DNA of 64,000 nucleotides from positions 124,001 through 188,000 of the forward strand of contig NZ_SWJG01000001.1 in the NCBI RefSeq assembly GCF_005870035.1, written 5' to 3'. Origin of the DNA: Spirosoma lacussanchae (GTDB lineage: Bacteria > Bacteroidota > Bacteroidia > Cytophagales > Spirosomataceae). Below, in pieces: positions 16,002 to 24,422 of the stretch; position 1 is the first letter of the stretch; each line of letters starts with the position of its first letter. The position numbers and the translations under genes were made by a program. The notes beneath the pieces were generated by a model. That model saw only the letters and a program-made list of their open reading frames with translations. It did no database searches and was not told the origin of the DNA.

Positions 16002-17030
16002 ATGCAACCCATTCCTATCAAAACTACCGTTGTCGGGTCGATGCCTTTTCCGGGCTGGCTGGAGTTTTCGAGCCAGAACCTGAGTCAGTTCGGCCCGGCC
16101 GATATCAACGAGATGATCGAAGACGCCGTTGTGACATCTATCCATGACCAGGTGTCGGCGGGCCTCGATGTCATCACCGATGGTGAACAGACTCGTTTTG
16201 ATTTCAACCTGTCGTTCTACGGCTACATCAACGGCATCCAGAACAACGATACCGAACTCCGGCGCTACGGCCCGCCCGCCCACGATCAGCGCGGCAAACA
16301 CAACATCGTGGAGCCCCTCACGGCCCCGCGCGGGCTCGGCGTAGTGGAAGAATACCAGCGGCTGAAACGACTCGCGCCCGACGGGCAAGGGCTGAAAGTA
16401 TCCATTCCGGGACCCTACACGCTGAGCGGCCGGTTACTGCCGGGCAGTCTGTACAAAGACCGCTGGGAGGTTACCGAAGCCCTGTTGCCGCTGGTCCGTC
16501 AGGAAATTGCCGACCTGGTGGCGCTGGGGGTTCCGGAAATCTGCGTCGATGAACCATCGATGTCGTGCTATGCCTATCGGGAAGATACGAAGCGGTTTGT
16601 CGATATTTTTAACCGGACGGTAGCGCCGGGTGTCGGAAAGACCCGCCTGTCAATGCACCTCTGCTTTGGTAATTACAAAGGCCGGTCGGTGGGTAAGAAG
16701 ACCATTGCCCCCATGCTGCCCGACTTTCTGGATATGACCGTCGATGAACTCCATTCCGAGATGACGATCCTGAACTTCTCGGAAGTAAACCTGCTCGAAC
16801 GGTTTGCGGAGAAATTTGATGTAGCCGTAGGCGTCATTGATGTGAAGAGCTATTACATCGAAACGCCGGAAGATGTAGCCGAGCGCATTCGGAAGTGCCT
16901 GCCCTACGTTCCGGCCGAAAAACTGGCCGTAGCCCCCGATTGCGGGTTGAGCCAGACCGCCCGCTGGGCCGCCAAACAAAAGCTGGCCAACATGGTAGCC
17001 GGCGCCAAGCTGGTACGCGCTCAACTGTAA
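16002..17030 (+). CDS. Cobalamin-independent methionine synthase C-terminal domain-like protein
   Basis: A 342-residue TIM-barrel protein corresponding to only the C-terminal half of MetE. The zinc and thiol ligands are recognisable: His219 and Cys221 in MHLCFGNYKG and Cys314 in PDCGLSQTARWA. The N-terminal folate-binding half of MetE is absent, as in archaeal MetE-like proteins and other short methyltransferases of the UROD/MetE superfamily. It may transfer a methyl group from a small donor to a thiol. It is not embedded in a methionine operon; the stop is followed by a dispersed hairpin repeat. Confidence 0.85.
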   Translation: MQPIPIKTTVVGSMPFPGWLEFSSQNLSQFGPADINEMIEDAVVTSIHDQVSAGLDVITDGEQTRFDFNLSFYGYINGIQNNDTELRRYGPPAHDQRGKHNIVEPLTAPRGLGVVEEYQRLKRLAPDGQGLKVSIPGPYTLSGRLLPGSLYKDRWEVTEALLPLVRQEIADLVALGVPEICVDEPSMSCYAYREDTKRFVDIFNRTVAPGVGKTRLSMHLCFGNYKGRSVGKKTIAPMLPDFLDMTVDELHSEMTILNFSEVNLLERFAEKFDVAVGVIDVKSYYIETPEDVAERIRKCLPYVPAEKLAVAPDCGLSQTARWAAKQKLANMVAGAKLVRAQL

Positions 17031-17034
17031 AAAC

Positions 17035-17066
17035 GTAGAGACGCGACCCCTCGCGTCTGTCTCTAC
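17035..17066. repeat. Dispersed hairpin repeat, copy A
   Basis: GTAGAGACGCGA (17035-17046) pairs with TCGCGTCT-G-TCTCTAC (17051-17066), leaving one unpaired base. A 24-base core is identical to the reverse strand of the element at 53494-53520. The right arm supplies the TAG stop of the thioesterase gene on the minus strand. Confidence 0.85.
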
Positions 17067-17656
17067 CCGCGTAACTGTTCCTGTAAGGCGTGTGTCATTT
17101 GGCAGCGCTCCTGATCCAGCTGGCTGATGTTTTCGTTGAGCAGCATGCGGTTGCGGGCGTTATTAAAGTGTTCGCTGTAGGTGACCCGCAGCTCTTTTCG
17201 TTTTTTGCTTTCCAGAAAACGACGGGCATCATCGGGGGTTTCGAGCAGCAGGGGCGGCACCGTTGTGGGCTTGTCGGCATCGTCCTTCGCGACCATCGTG
17301 AAGTAGCTGGTGTTGGTATGCTTGACAAAACCCGTTTTTACATTTTCGGCAACGACTTTGATACCCACAACCAGCGACGTGCGCCCCACGTAATTGACCG
17401 ATGCCATCAGCGATACCAGCTCGCCCACCTCGACCGGCTGCCGAAAGTCGACACCATCGACTGATACCGTAACGCAGTAGGTACCGGCATGTTTAGCCGC
17501 ACAGGCATACGCTACTTTATCCATCAACGACAGCAGAATGCCGCCGTGAACGCGCCCGCCAAAATTGGCGTAGGATGGGATCATCAGCTCGGTCAGCGTG
17601 GTGCGTGAGTAACTAACAGGCCGAGCATCGGGATGATTCGCAAAGGTAGAGTTCAT
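17063..17656 (-). CDS. Acyl-CoA thioesterase (hotdog fold)
   Basis: A 197-residue hotdog-fold thioesterase of the BFIT/ACOT type. The conserved block NFGGRVHGGILLSLMDKVAYACA contains the catalytic-region Asn/Asp and the Gly-rich turn, and the substrate-side strand is VDGVDFRQPVEVGE. A C-terminal extension of about 60 charged residues follows the domain. The start ATG 17656 is chosen because the family block starts about 30 residues later; an upstream in-frame extension to 17758 overlaps a terminator. The stop codon lies inside a dispersed repeat, so the last residues may have been altered by its insertion. Confidence 0.88.
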   Translation of the reverse strand: MNSTFANHPDARPVSYSRTTLTELMIPSYANFGGRVHGGILLSLMDKVAYACAAKHAGTYCVTVSVDGVDFRQPVEVGELVSLMASVNYVGRTSLVVGIKVVAENVKTGFVKHTNTSYFTMVAKDDADKPTTVPPLLLETPDDARRFLESKKRKELRVTYSEHFNNARNRMLLNENISQLDQERCQMTHALQEQLRG

Positions 17657-17748
17657 GAAGCTAATCGGGTTAGGTACAGAATAAGGCAAATAGGGGCGAA
17701 ACCAACCGGAAAAGTGATGGCTGACCAGCGCGCTCCGGCACACTAAAC

Positions 17749-17779
17749 AAAAAGCCAACCCGCGTACAGATTGGCTTTT
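17749..17779 (-). terminator. Terminator of the IscA-type gene
   Basis: AAAAGCCAA (to 17758) and TTGGCTTTT (17771-17779) form a 9-bp stem. Read on the minus strand it ends in a T run, just after the stop at 17801. Confidence 0.75.
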
Positions 17780-17800
17780 ACTGGTAAAGAAGAGAAACGA

Positions 17801-18127
17801 TTAAACCGCGAAGCTCTCGCCACAGCCACAGGTGCGGCTCGCGTTGGGGTTCTTGAACTGAAACCCTTTGCCGTTCAACCCATCTGAAAAGTCAAGTTCA
17901 GTGCCTGCCAGATAAAGCAAACTCTTGCGATCAACCAGAATCCGGATGCCTTTATCTTCGACGACATGATCGGTCGGTTGTTGCGTCGCGTCGAACTGAA
18001 GATCGTACATCAGACCGGAGCAGCCTCCGCCCTGAACGCCAACACGGATAGCGTAATCTTCGGCAAGACCATCTTTCTGACGCAGCTCAATGATTTTATT
18101 TTTGGCGATTTCCGAAACGGTAACCAT
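17801..18127 (-). CDS. Iron-sulfur cluster assembly/carrier protein (IscA/ErpA/HesB family)
   Basis: A 108-residue A-type carrier that accepts and delivers Fe-S clusters to apo-enzymes. The three cluster-binding cysteines are present: Cys36 in GGGCSGLMY and Cys100/Cys102 in TCGCGESF at the C-terminus. Length is normal for the family. It is monocistronic, without suf or isc genes beside it. Whether it is the IscA, ErpA or SufA orthologue cannot be decided from the sequence alone. Confidence 0.93.
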   Translation of the reverse strand: MVTVSEIAKNKIIELRQKDGLAEDYAIRVGVQGGGCSGLMYDLQFDATQQPTDHVVEDKGIRILVDRKSLLYLAGTELDFSDGLNGKGFQFKNPNASRTCGCGESFAV

Positions 18128-18280
18128 GGCAAGTCAATGTATAATGATGAATAAACACCAGCCATCGGCCAGACAGACTGCTGGCCGCGCTCTTTCCTAG
18201 TAACTTTTGCAGAATCCGTAAAGTTTCATTAACCACCAGGTATCGAATACTATTCCTGACCTGTCAATCGTCTTTTACTC

Positions 18281-18688
18281 ATGCTTACCAATCTCGAACA
18301 CATCGGCATTGCCGTGCGCGACCTGGCCGCATCCAACGACTTATTTACAAAACTGCTGAACGTACCGCCCTATAAAGCCGAAGCCGTCGAGTCGGAGGGC
18401 GTAACGACCTCGTTTTTTCGGGTCAACCAGACCAAAATCGAACTACTCGAAGCCACCAGCCCCGACAGCCCGATTGCGAAGTTTCTGGATAAAAAAGGAG
18501 AAGGTATTCACCACCTGGCCTTCGAGGTAGACGATATTGCGGCCGAAATGAAGCGACTGGCCGCCGAAGGCTTCACCGTTCTGAACGAAACGCCCAAACG
18601 CGGAGCCGACAACAAGTGGGTATGTTTCCTGCATCCCAAAGGCACCAACGGCGTTTTAGTTGAACTTTGTCAGGAAATTAAGGAGTAA
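18281..18688 (+). CDS. mce: Methylmalonyl-CoA epimerase
   Basis: A 135-residue glyoxalase/VOC-fold enzyme that interconverts the (S) and (R) forms of methylmalonyl-CoA in propionate metabolism. It opens MLTNLEHIGIAVRDL, with metal ligand His7. Further ligands lie in KIELLEAT, GIHHLAFEVDD and the C-terminal GVLVELCQ. The length matches the family. The M1 peptidase gene begins six bases after its stop, so the two probably share a transcript although the functions are unrelated. Confidence 0.93.
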   Translation: MLTNLEHIGIAVRDLAASNDLFTKLLNVPPYKAEAVESEGVTTSFFRVNQTKIELLEATSPDSPIAKFLDKKGEGIHHLAFEVDDIAAEMKRLAAEGFTVLNETPKRGADNKWVCFLHPKGTNGVLVELCQEIKE

Positions 18689-18694
18689 ACACGA

Positions 18695-20350
18695 ATGAAT
18701 AAAAAGGGGTTTTGGACTGCGCTGTTGCTTATACCGGCGCTTTTATCGCACGGACAGGCTGTTACCAGTGCTGCCCGTTATACGCAGCCGGGAGTCGATG
18801 TAGTACACTATAACTTCTCATTGACGCTAAGCGACTCAACAAATCAGATCCAGGGCGAAGCTACGATTCGCTTTACCCGCGCCGACGACCGGCAGTCGGT
18901 CTGGTTCGATCTGGTTAGCAGTAAGGCCGATTCGTCACTGGGGATGCGGGTTCGCGAGGTTCGGCTGGCCGACGGAAAAACCGCGCCGTTCAGCCATCGC
19001 AACGACCGGGTGTTTGTTAACCTGCCTCCGGCACCGAATCAGCCCACCGAAGTTGTCATTCGCTACGAAGGTACGCCCGCCCAGGGGCTGATCATCAGCC
19101 GGAATAAATTCGGCGAACGAACCTTCTTCGGCGATAACTGGCCCAATAATGCCCGACACTGGCTCCCGGTTGTTGATCACCCGTCCGATAAAGCAACCTG
19201 CGCGTTTACGGTCAATGCCCCCGCTACCTATCGCGTTGTTGCTAACGGGAAACTGCTGGGCGAAGAAGCTATACCGACCACTGGGCGAGGAACGGCCCGC
19301 AAGCGTACCCGCTGGCAGGAAAATACACCCATACCGACCAAGGTGATGGTGATCGGAGCCGCTCGATTTGCGGTTGAAGACGTAGGGGCTGTAAGCGGTG
19401 TGCCGGTCCAGAGCTGGCTGTATCCCAACGACAGCCAGAAGGGGTTTATAGATTACCGGCCAGCGAAAGACATTCTCCAGTATTTTATCAACCAGATCGG
19501 CCCATACTCCTATGAGAAGCTAGCCAACGTACAGTCGACGACGGTGTTTGGCGGTATGGAGAACGCGAGCTGTATTTTCTACAACGAAAAGGTCATTGTG
19601 GGCCGGAAAGATTCGGATGTGGAGGCTCTGCTGGCCCACGAAATTGCGCACCAGTGGTTTGGAAATTCAGCCACGGAGGCCGACTGGTCGCAGTTGTGGC
19701 TGAGCGAAGGATTTGCTACCTACTTCTCGGCGCTCTACCTCGAACAGGCCTACGGACGCGACACGCTCAACGCGGTGCTGAACCAGAACAAAGGGCAGAT
19801 TTTTCGGTACACAGCGCTCAAACCGAAAGGTACGGTGGTCGATTCGGTCACGACCAATCTGAACGATCTGCTGAACCCGAACTCGTATCAGAAAGGCGGC
19901 TGGGTACTACACATGCTCCGCCACGAGCTGGGCGACGATGCGTTCTGGCGGGGTATTCGGGCTTACTACACTCAATACCGGAACGCCAATGCGCGCAGTG
20001 CTGACTTTCAGGCCGTGATGGAACGGGTGTCGGGTAAAAAACTGGACCGGTTTTTTCAGCAGTGGCTCTACCAGCCCGGCTATCCTGAACTGGTGTGGGG
20101 ATCGCGCTACGACGCAGCCCGCAAAGCGTTGGTGATTGATGTGCGGCAGGCCCAGTCGACCGGTTCGTATTTTACCATTCCGCTTACGTTCAGCATCCGT
20201 GACAGTCGCAACCGCGAGGTTCAGCGTACGGCCCGGCTCACCATGGATCAACCGACCCAGACCTTTACCGTGCCGCTGACCACCCAACCTGCTCAGGTCG
20301 TGATCGACCCTGATAATACGGTCCTGATGCGGGCCGAGCAGATGAAATAG
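18695..20350 (+). CDS. M1 family zinc aminopeptidase
   Basis: A 551-residue exported metallopeptidase with a signal peptide of about 20 residues. The N-terminal domain is the M1 beta-sandwich. The GGMENASCIFY exopeptidase block is followed by the zinc site HEIAHQWFGN (His315, Glu316, His319) and a third ligand, Glu338, in LSEGFATY. It lacks the long C-terminal helical domain of PepN, which makes it one of the shorter M1 proteins typical of Bacteroidota. It probably trims peptides in the periplasm. It lies just upstream of the ATPase/TOPRIM pair with no clear terminator between them. Confidence 0.92.
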   Translation: MNKKGFWTALLLIPALLSHGQAVTSAARYTQPGVDVVHYNFSLTLSDSTNQIQGEATIRFTRADDRQSVWFDLVSSKADSSLGMRVREVRLADGKTAPFSHRNDRVFVNLPPAPNQPTEVVIRYEGTPAQGLIISRNKFGERTFFGDNWPNNARHWLPVVDHPSDKATCAFTVNAPATYRVVANGKLLGEEAIPTTGRGTARKRTRWQENTPIPTKVMVIGAARFAVEDVGAVSGVPVQSWLYPNDSQKGFIDYRPAKDILQYFINQIGPYSYEKLANVQSTTVFGGMENASCIFYNEKVIVGRKDSDVEALLAHEIAHQWFGNSATEADWSQLWLSEGFATYFSALYLEQAYGRDTLNAVLNQNKGQIFRYTALKPKGTVVDSVTTNLNDLLNPNSYQKGGWVLHMLRHELGDDAFWRGIRAYYTQYRNANARSADFQAVMERVSGKKLDRFFQQWLYQPGYPELVWGSRYDAARKALVIDVRQAQSTGSYFTIPLTFSIRDSRNREVQRTARLTMDQPTQTFTVPLTTQPAQVVIDPDNTVLMRAEQMK

Positions 20351-20388
20351 TAAATCCGTAACTTACCCGGCACAACCCAACGCCAACC

Positions 20389-21459
20389 ATGCTGAAGCGC
20401 GTTTCTATCCAGAATTTCAAGAGCCTGAAAGACGTCACGCTCGACCTGCAGAAAGTCAATCTGCTCATCGGCCCGAACAACTCCGGCAAGACGAATTTCT
20501 TGAAGGCGCTGGAGTATATGGCCAAGGACAATACAAATCAGGAGGAACCCGAATATGATCGTTTAGTTTTTCGGCAACAAGAGGGGATAGAAATAGAGAT
20601 TACGTTATTGTATGACCTTGATGAGAATAGTCATGATAGAGGGTTCGTCTGTACTATTACGGGTACAGCTTCAATACAAAAAACGGAGTTAAGAGGCCAA
20701 GGCACTGGAAGCTACTTATATTTTGATCCTAAAAAAATGAAAGATAAGGTTGGGTCAATTGTGTTGTACAAACCTGACCCTAACAAACTTACTCAGCCCT
20801 CCATTGTGGGCACAGGTGCTCAGAAAGTAAATGCTGATGCGTCTAATTTAATTGCCTTCTTCGATTATATCAGAGATGATCAACCCGAAATATTTGACCG
20901 TATTAAATCTGATTTACAGGAATGTGTCCCAGAGTTCACGGAAATAAATTTCCAAAGCATACCCTCAAATGAGGAATTAGTAAAGCAGTTTGGCCCTGGG
21001 ACGTACAAACGTCTTGGTCTTACCGACAGTCGCCAAGGTGTGAAGTACTGGGCTGATGAACTCTCGGAAGGTACATTATATTTCCTTTCTCTACTCTGTA
21101 TCATCAACCAACCCAACCCGCCAAAGTTATTACTGCTTGAAGAGCCTGAGAAAGGCATTCACCCGCGCCGGATCTTTGAAGTAATTCAGTTTATTTTTCA
21201 GCTGGCCGAAGAGAAAGACGTGCAGGTTATCATGACAACCCATAGCCCAATTGTGGTTGATATGTTTAAAGATATGCCGGAGTCGGTTTTCATTTTCGAC
21301 AAAGACGACGAAGGCGCTACGCATGTCAAGAATCTACAGCATGATGTCATTGAGCCAGAGACGGCGAAAAGTAAAGAACTGGGTATTGAGCCACCACATT
21401 ACACCGATTCGTTGGGCCATGCCTGGACGGTTGGATTTCTAGGAGGTGTACCTAAATGA
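20389..21459 (+). CDS. AAA ATPase of the OLD/AAA15 type, putative defence protein
   Basis: A 356-residue SMC/RecF-like ATPase. Walker A is GPNNSGKT (28-35), an ABC-type signature LSEGT is at 225-229, Walker B with catalytic Glu is LLLLEEPEKGIHP (247-259), and the H-loop is MTTHSP (282-287). No nuclease domain is fused; the TOPRIM-like function is encoded by the next gene, which overlaps by four bases (ATGA). Hand counting gives 20 G+C in 60 bases at 20701-20760, against 33 in 60 at 22801-22860, so most of the gene looks acquired. The first 140 bases have host-like composition. ATPase/TOPRIM pairs include known anti-phage systems such as PARIS; its role here is inferred. Confidence 0.85.
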   Translation: MLKRVSIQNFKSLKDVTLDLQKVNLLIGPNNSGKTNFLKALEYMAKDNTNQEEPEYDRLVFRQQEGIEIEITLLYDLDENSHDRGFVCTITGTASIQKTELRGQGTGSYLYFDPKKMKDKVGSIVLYKPDPNKLTQPSIVGTGAQKVNADASNLIAFFDYIRDDQPEIFDRIKSDLQECVPEFTEINFQSIPSNEELVKQFGPGTYKRLGLTDSRQGVKYWADELSEGTLYFLSLLCIINQPNPPKLLLLEEPEKGIHPRRIFEVIQFIFQLAEEKDVQVIMTTHSPIVVDMFKDMPESVFIFDKDDEGATHVKNLQHDVIEPETAKSKELGIEPPHYTDSLGHAWTVGFLGGVPK

Positions 21460-22037
21460 GCCTGATTATTACCTATGGCTTTTTCGGTGAGGATGAAGCC
21501 CAGCGTAACTTTCTGGAGAAATATCTGCATCAAACGTTTCCTGACACGTTTATCGAAGATGAGAACGAGCGCTGGCGCTTCAGGGCGGGCAATAGCACGC
21601 AGGTAGACGTTTTATTGCCAGATGCCCTGAGACAACGAGCCTTACTCAGTCTGGATGTACTCTTTGTTGGCCGTGATATAGACACCGAACATAAGCCAAC
21701 GATCGCAACTCGGTTAGACCTTTATGCAGGCAAGTGCAAAGGACATCCGGCGGTCCTGATGCTTCCCGTTCAGTGTATTGAATACTGGTTGTGGTACATT
21801 AAGCGGCATCGTGAAGAACCCGGCAGGAACACTCCTTTGGAGTCACAACCGCGCTCTTTGGCCAAGCAGGCCATCTATGCCGGTACAAAACTTGTTGCCA
21901 GGCAAGTTGAATTTGCCAATGACATTTTAGTTGATTTGGATGTTTCTTGGTTAGAATCCCGCTCTGATAGCTTCAGGCATTTTCATAAACAGGTAACTGA
22001 CTTCCTAAGCCAGTACAACAAAACTGCATCAACATGA
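21456..22037 (+). CDS. TOPRIM-like partner protein (RloB/DUF4276-like), putative defence effector
   Basis: A 193-residue protein with no clear named family, but with the landmarks of small TOPRIM-like proteins. An acidic cluster GEDEAQ (Glu12, Asp13, Glu14) begins the first helix, the second strand ends GRDID (Asp74, Asp76), and a CIEYWLWY segment (Glu109, Trp111) matches the E-x-W block common in RloB- and DUF4276-like proteins. These acidic residues would bind metal for nuclease activity. It is translationally coupled to the upstream ATPase and overlaps the downstream cystathionine beta-synthase gene by four bases. Nuclease or other effector activity is a prediction. Confidence 0.65.
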   Translation: MSLIITYGFFGEDEAQRNFLEKYLHQTFPDTFIEDENERWRFRAGNSTQVDVLLPDALRQRALLSLDVLFVGRDIDTEHKPTIATRLDLYAGKCKGHPAVLMLPVQCIEYWLWYIKRHREEPGRNTPLESQPRSLAKQAIYAGTKLVARQVEFANDILVDLDVSWLESRSDSFRHFHKQVTDFLSQYNKTAST

Positions 22038-23425
22038 ACTACTACAATTCGATTGTCGACACCATTGGCAACACGCCCCTGGTCAAGCTGAATAACGTAA
22101 CGAAAGGCATTCGGGGAACGGTGCTGGCCAAGGTCGAGTATTTCAATCCCGGCAACTCGGTAAAAGATCGCATCGCCATTCGGATGATCGAAGACGCCGA
22201 AAAGCGGGGAGCACTGAAGCCCGGCGGGACCATCATCGAAGGAACGAGCGGAAATACCGGCTTCGGACTGGCACTAACGGCCATTGCCAAAGGCTATAAG
22301 TGCATATTCACGATGGCCGACAAGCAATCGAAAGAAAAGATCGACATTTTGCGGGCGGTGGGAGCCGAGGTAGTCGTTTGCCCGACAAACGTAGCCCCGG
22401 ACGATCCGCGTTCGTATTATTCGGTGGCCAAAAAGCTGCACAACGACATTCCGAATTCCATCTACCCCAACCAGTACGATAACCTTTCCAACACCGCGGC
22501 TCACTACGATACGACCGGCCCCGAAATCTGGCGCGATACCGACGGTCGGATTACTCACTTTGCGGCCAGCGTCGGTACGGGTGGTACGATCAGCGGTACG
22601 AGCCGATTCCTGAAAGAGCAAAACCCCAACCTCGTGACCATCGGGCTGGATACCTACGGGTCGGTGTTCAAGAAATACAAAGAAACCGGCATCTTCGATC
22701 CGGGCGAGATCTACCCCTACCTGACCGAAGGCATTGGTGAGGACATACTACCGCAGAACGTAGACTTCGATGTAATTGACCAGTTTATCAAGGTGACCGA
22801 TAAAGATGCCGCCATTATGGCCCGGCGATTATCGCGGGAAGAAGGGCTGTTTATCGGCTGGTCGTGCGGTACGGCTGTACACGGGGCGCTGGAGTGGGCT
22901 AAAGACCACCTCACCGACGACGATGTGCTGGTTATTCTGTTACCCGACCACGGCACTCGGTACCTGGCCAAGATCTACAACGATGCCTGGATGAAAGACC
23001 ACGGCTTCCTGGAAGACCGGGCTTTCAAGACCGCCCGTGATATTGTTCACAGTAAAAACGGCGGAACTACCAATCGGCAGGCGCAGCTTACGACCATCGG
23101 CGCAGGCGTGTCGGTAAGTCAGGCTATTCAGGTGCTGAACCGATATGGCATCTCGCAGATTCCGGTTACCGACGAGGAGGGACATATTGTGGGTAGCCTG
23201 ACCGACAGCACAATCCTGAACCGACTTATCGATGACCCAACGGTGAAAGACCATCCGGTCAGCGAAGTGATGGATAAGCCATTCAAATTCGTAGGACTCG
23301 ACAATACGGTCGATGCGCTCTCGTCGCTGATCGATCGCGACAACAAAGCCCTGCTCGTTCGCGACGAGAAAGAGCAGGTTCACATCATTACCCAGGCCGA
23401 CCTGCTGGCCGCCATGACCAACTAA
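22034..23425 (+). CDS. Cystathionine beta-synthase / cysteine synthase with C-terminal CBS domain pair
   Basis: A 463-residue PLP enzyme. The catalytic fold has the PLP Lys44 in GNSVKDR, the substrate loop EGTSGNTGFG and the phosphate-binding GTGGTISG. After about residue 340 come two CBS domains, which in relatives bind adenosyl ligands and regulate activity. It replaces the serine or O-acetylserine side chain in transsulfuration or cysteine synthesis. The gene starts inside the end of the TOPRIM-like gene (ATGA overlap), so it is probably read from the same mRNA. A second, shorter family member lies at 51319. Confidence 0.92.
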   Translation: MNYYNSIVDTIGNTPLVKLNNVTKGIRGTVLAKVEYFNPGNSVKDRIAIRMIEDAEKRGALKPGGTIIEGTSGNTGFGLALTAIAKGYKCIFTMADKQSKEKIDILRAVGAEVVVCPTNVAPDDPRSYYSVAKKLHNDIPNSIYPNQYDNLSNTAAHYDTTGPEIWRDTDGRITHFAASVGTGGTISGTSRFLKEQNPNLVTIGLDTYGSVFKKYKETGIFDPGEIYPYLTEGIGEDILPQNVDFDVIDQFIKVTDKDAAIMARRLSREEGLFIGWSCGTAVHGALEWAKDHLTDDDVLVILLPDHGTRYLAKIYNDAWMKDHGFLEDRAFKTARDIVHSKNGGTTNRQAQLTTIGAGVSVSQAIQVLNRYGISQIPVTDEEGHIVGSLTDSTILNRLIDDPTVKDHPVSEVMDKPFKFVGLDNTVDALSSLIDRDNKALLVRDEKEQVHIITQADLLAAMTN

Positions 23426-23434
23426 TACTGACCG

Positions 23435-23465
23435 GAGGAAGGGCTACCCTGGCGTACCCTTCCTC
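23435..23465. terminator. Possible shared terminator hairpin
   Basis: GAGGAAGGG (23435-23443) pairs perfectly with CCCTTCCTC (23457-23465) between the convergent cystathionine beta-synthase and rsgA genes. No T run follows, so termination is uncertain. Confidence 0.45.
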
Positions 23466-23467
23466 GG

Positions 23468-24394
23468 TTACCGTCGGTTATCTCCGCCTTCTACCATGCT
23501 CAGGTAACTCATGTAACGGCTTTCTGCAATGTCGCCCTCGCCGACGGCGTCCTTGATGGCGCAGCCGGGTTCGTTCAGATGCAGACAGTTGTGGAAGCGG
23601 CACTGGTTCAGCCGGTTACGCATCTCCGGGAAGTAGTGGCTGATTTCTTCTTTCGAGGTGTCCATCAGGCCCAGCTCCTTGATGCCCGGCGTATCGATGA
23701 TGAACGTATCGGGCGCGATCTCGAACATTTCGGCGAAAGTCGTCGTGTGAACACCTTTGTTGGCAAACGTCGATACTTCGTTCGTGCGCAGGTTCAGATC
23801 AGGCGCAATGGCGTTAACCAGCGATGACTTGCCAACGCCTGAATGGCCCGAGAGCAGAGTTACTTTATGGTCGAGCAGATGCCGAAAGGCATCTACGCCT
23901 ATGCCTTCGGTGGCCGAAGTCGACAGGCAGTGGTAGCCGATACGGCTGTACATATCCATGATTTCCTGCTGATAGGCCAGCCCTTCGTCATTCAGAATAT
24001 CACTTTTGTTAAAAACAATCGTGGTCTGAATCCGAAACGACTCGGCCGATACCAGAAACCGGTCAATGAAGCCCAGCGACGTACGCGGAAGCGCCAGCGT
24101 AGCCAGCAAAACGGCCTGGTCGAGGTTGGCGGCCAGAATATGACCGTGTGCTGTTTTATGCACCGATTGCCGAATGATGTAGTTCTCGCGCGAGACGATG
24201 TCGGTGATGATGACCGTATTTTCGGCCTCGTCTTCCACGTCGAATACCACCCGGTCGCCCACGGCAATGGGGTTCGTTACTTTCAGCCCTTTGATTTTGA
24301 ATTTGCCCTTAAGCCGACCCTGATAAATATGGCCGTCAACGTTGCGAACGTCGTACCACGAACCGGTTGAGCGAATAATTAAGCCTTCCTGCAA
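23468..24394 (-). CDS. rsgA: Ribosome biogenesis GTPase RsgA, likely TTG start
   Basis: A circularly permuted GTPase that matures the 30S subunit. The order is an N-terminal OB fold (STGSWYDVRNVDG), G4 motif NKSD, then G1 SGHSGVGKSS and G3 DTPG, and a C-terminal zinc site with CRFHNCLHLNEPGC. No ATG lies where homologues begin; the best start is TTG 24394, with a GAGGA Shine-Dalgarno-like sequence nine bases upstream, giving 308 residues. An upstream in-frame start at 24493 would run into the fasciclin gene and adds non-conserved sequence. Confidence 0.92.
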   Translation of the reverse strand: MQEGLIIRSTGSWYDVRNVDGHIYQGRLKGKFKIKGLKVTNPIAVGDRVVFDVEDEAENTVIITDIVSRENYIIRQSVHKTAHGHILAANLDQAVLLATLALPRTSLGFIDRFLVSAESFRIQTTIVFNKSDILNDEGLAYQQEIMDMYSRIGYHCLSTSATEGIGVDAFRHLLDHKVTLLSGHSGVGKSSLVNAIAPDLNLRTNEVSTFANKGVHTTTFAEMFEIAPDTFIIDTPGIKELGLMDTSKEEISHYFPEMRNRLNQCRFHNCLHLNEPGCAIKDAVGEGDIAESRYMSYLSMVEGGDNRR

Positions 24395-24422
24395 GAGTAT
24401 TTTCCTCGTTAAAATGGTTGAT

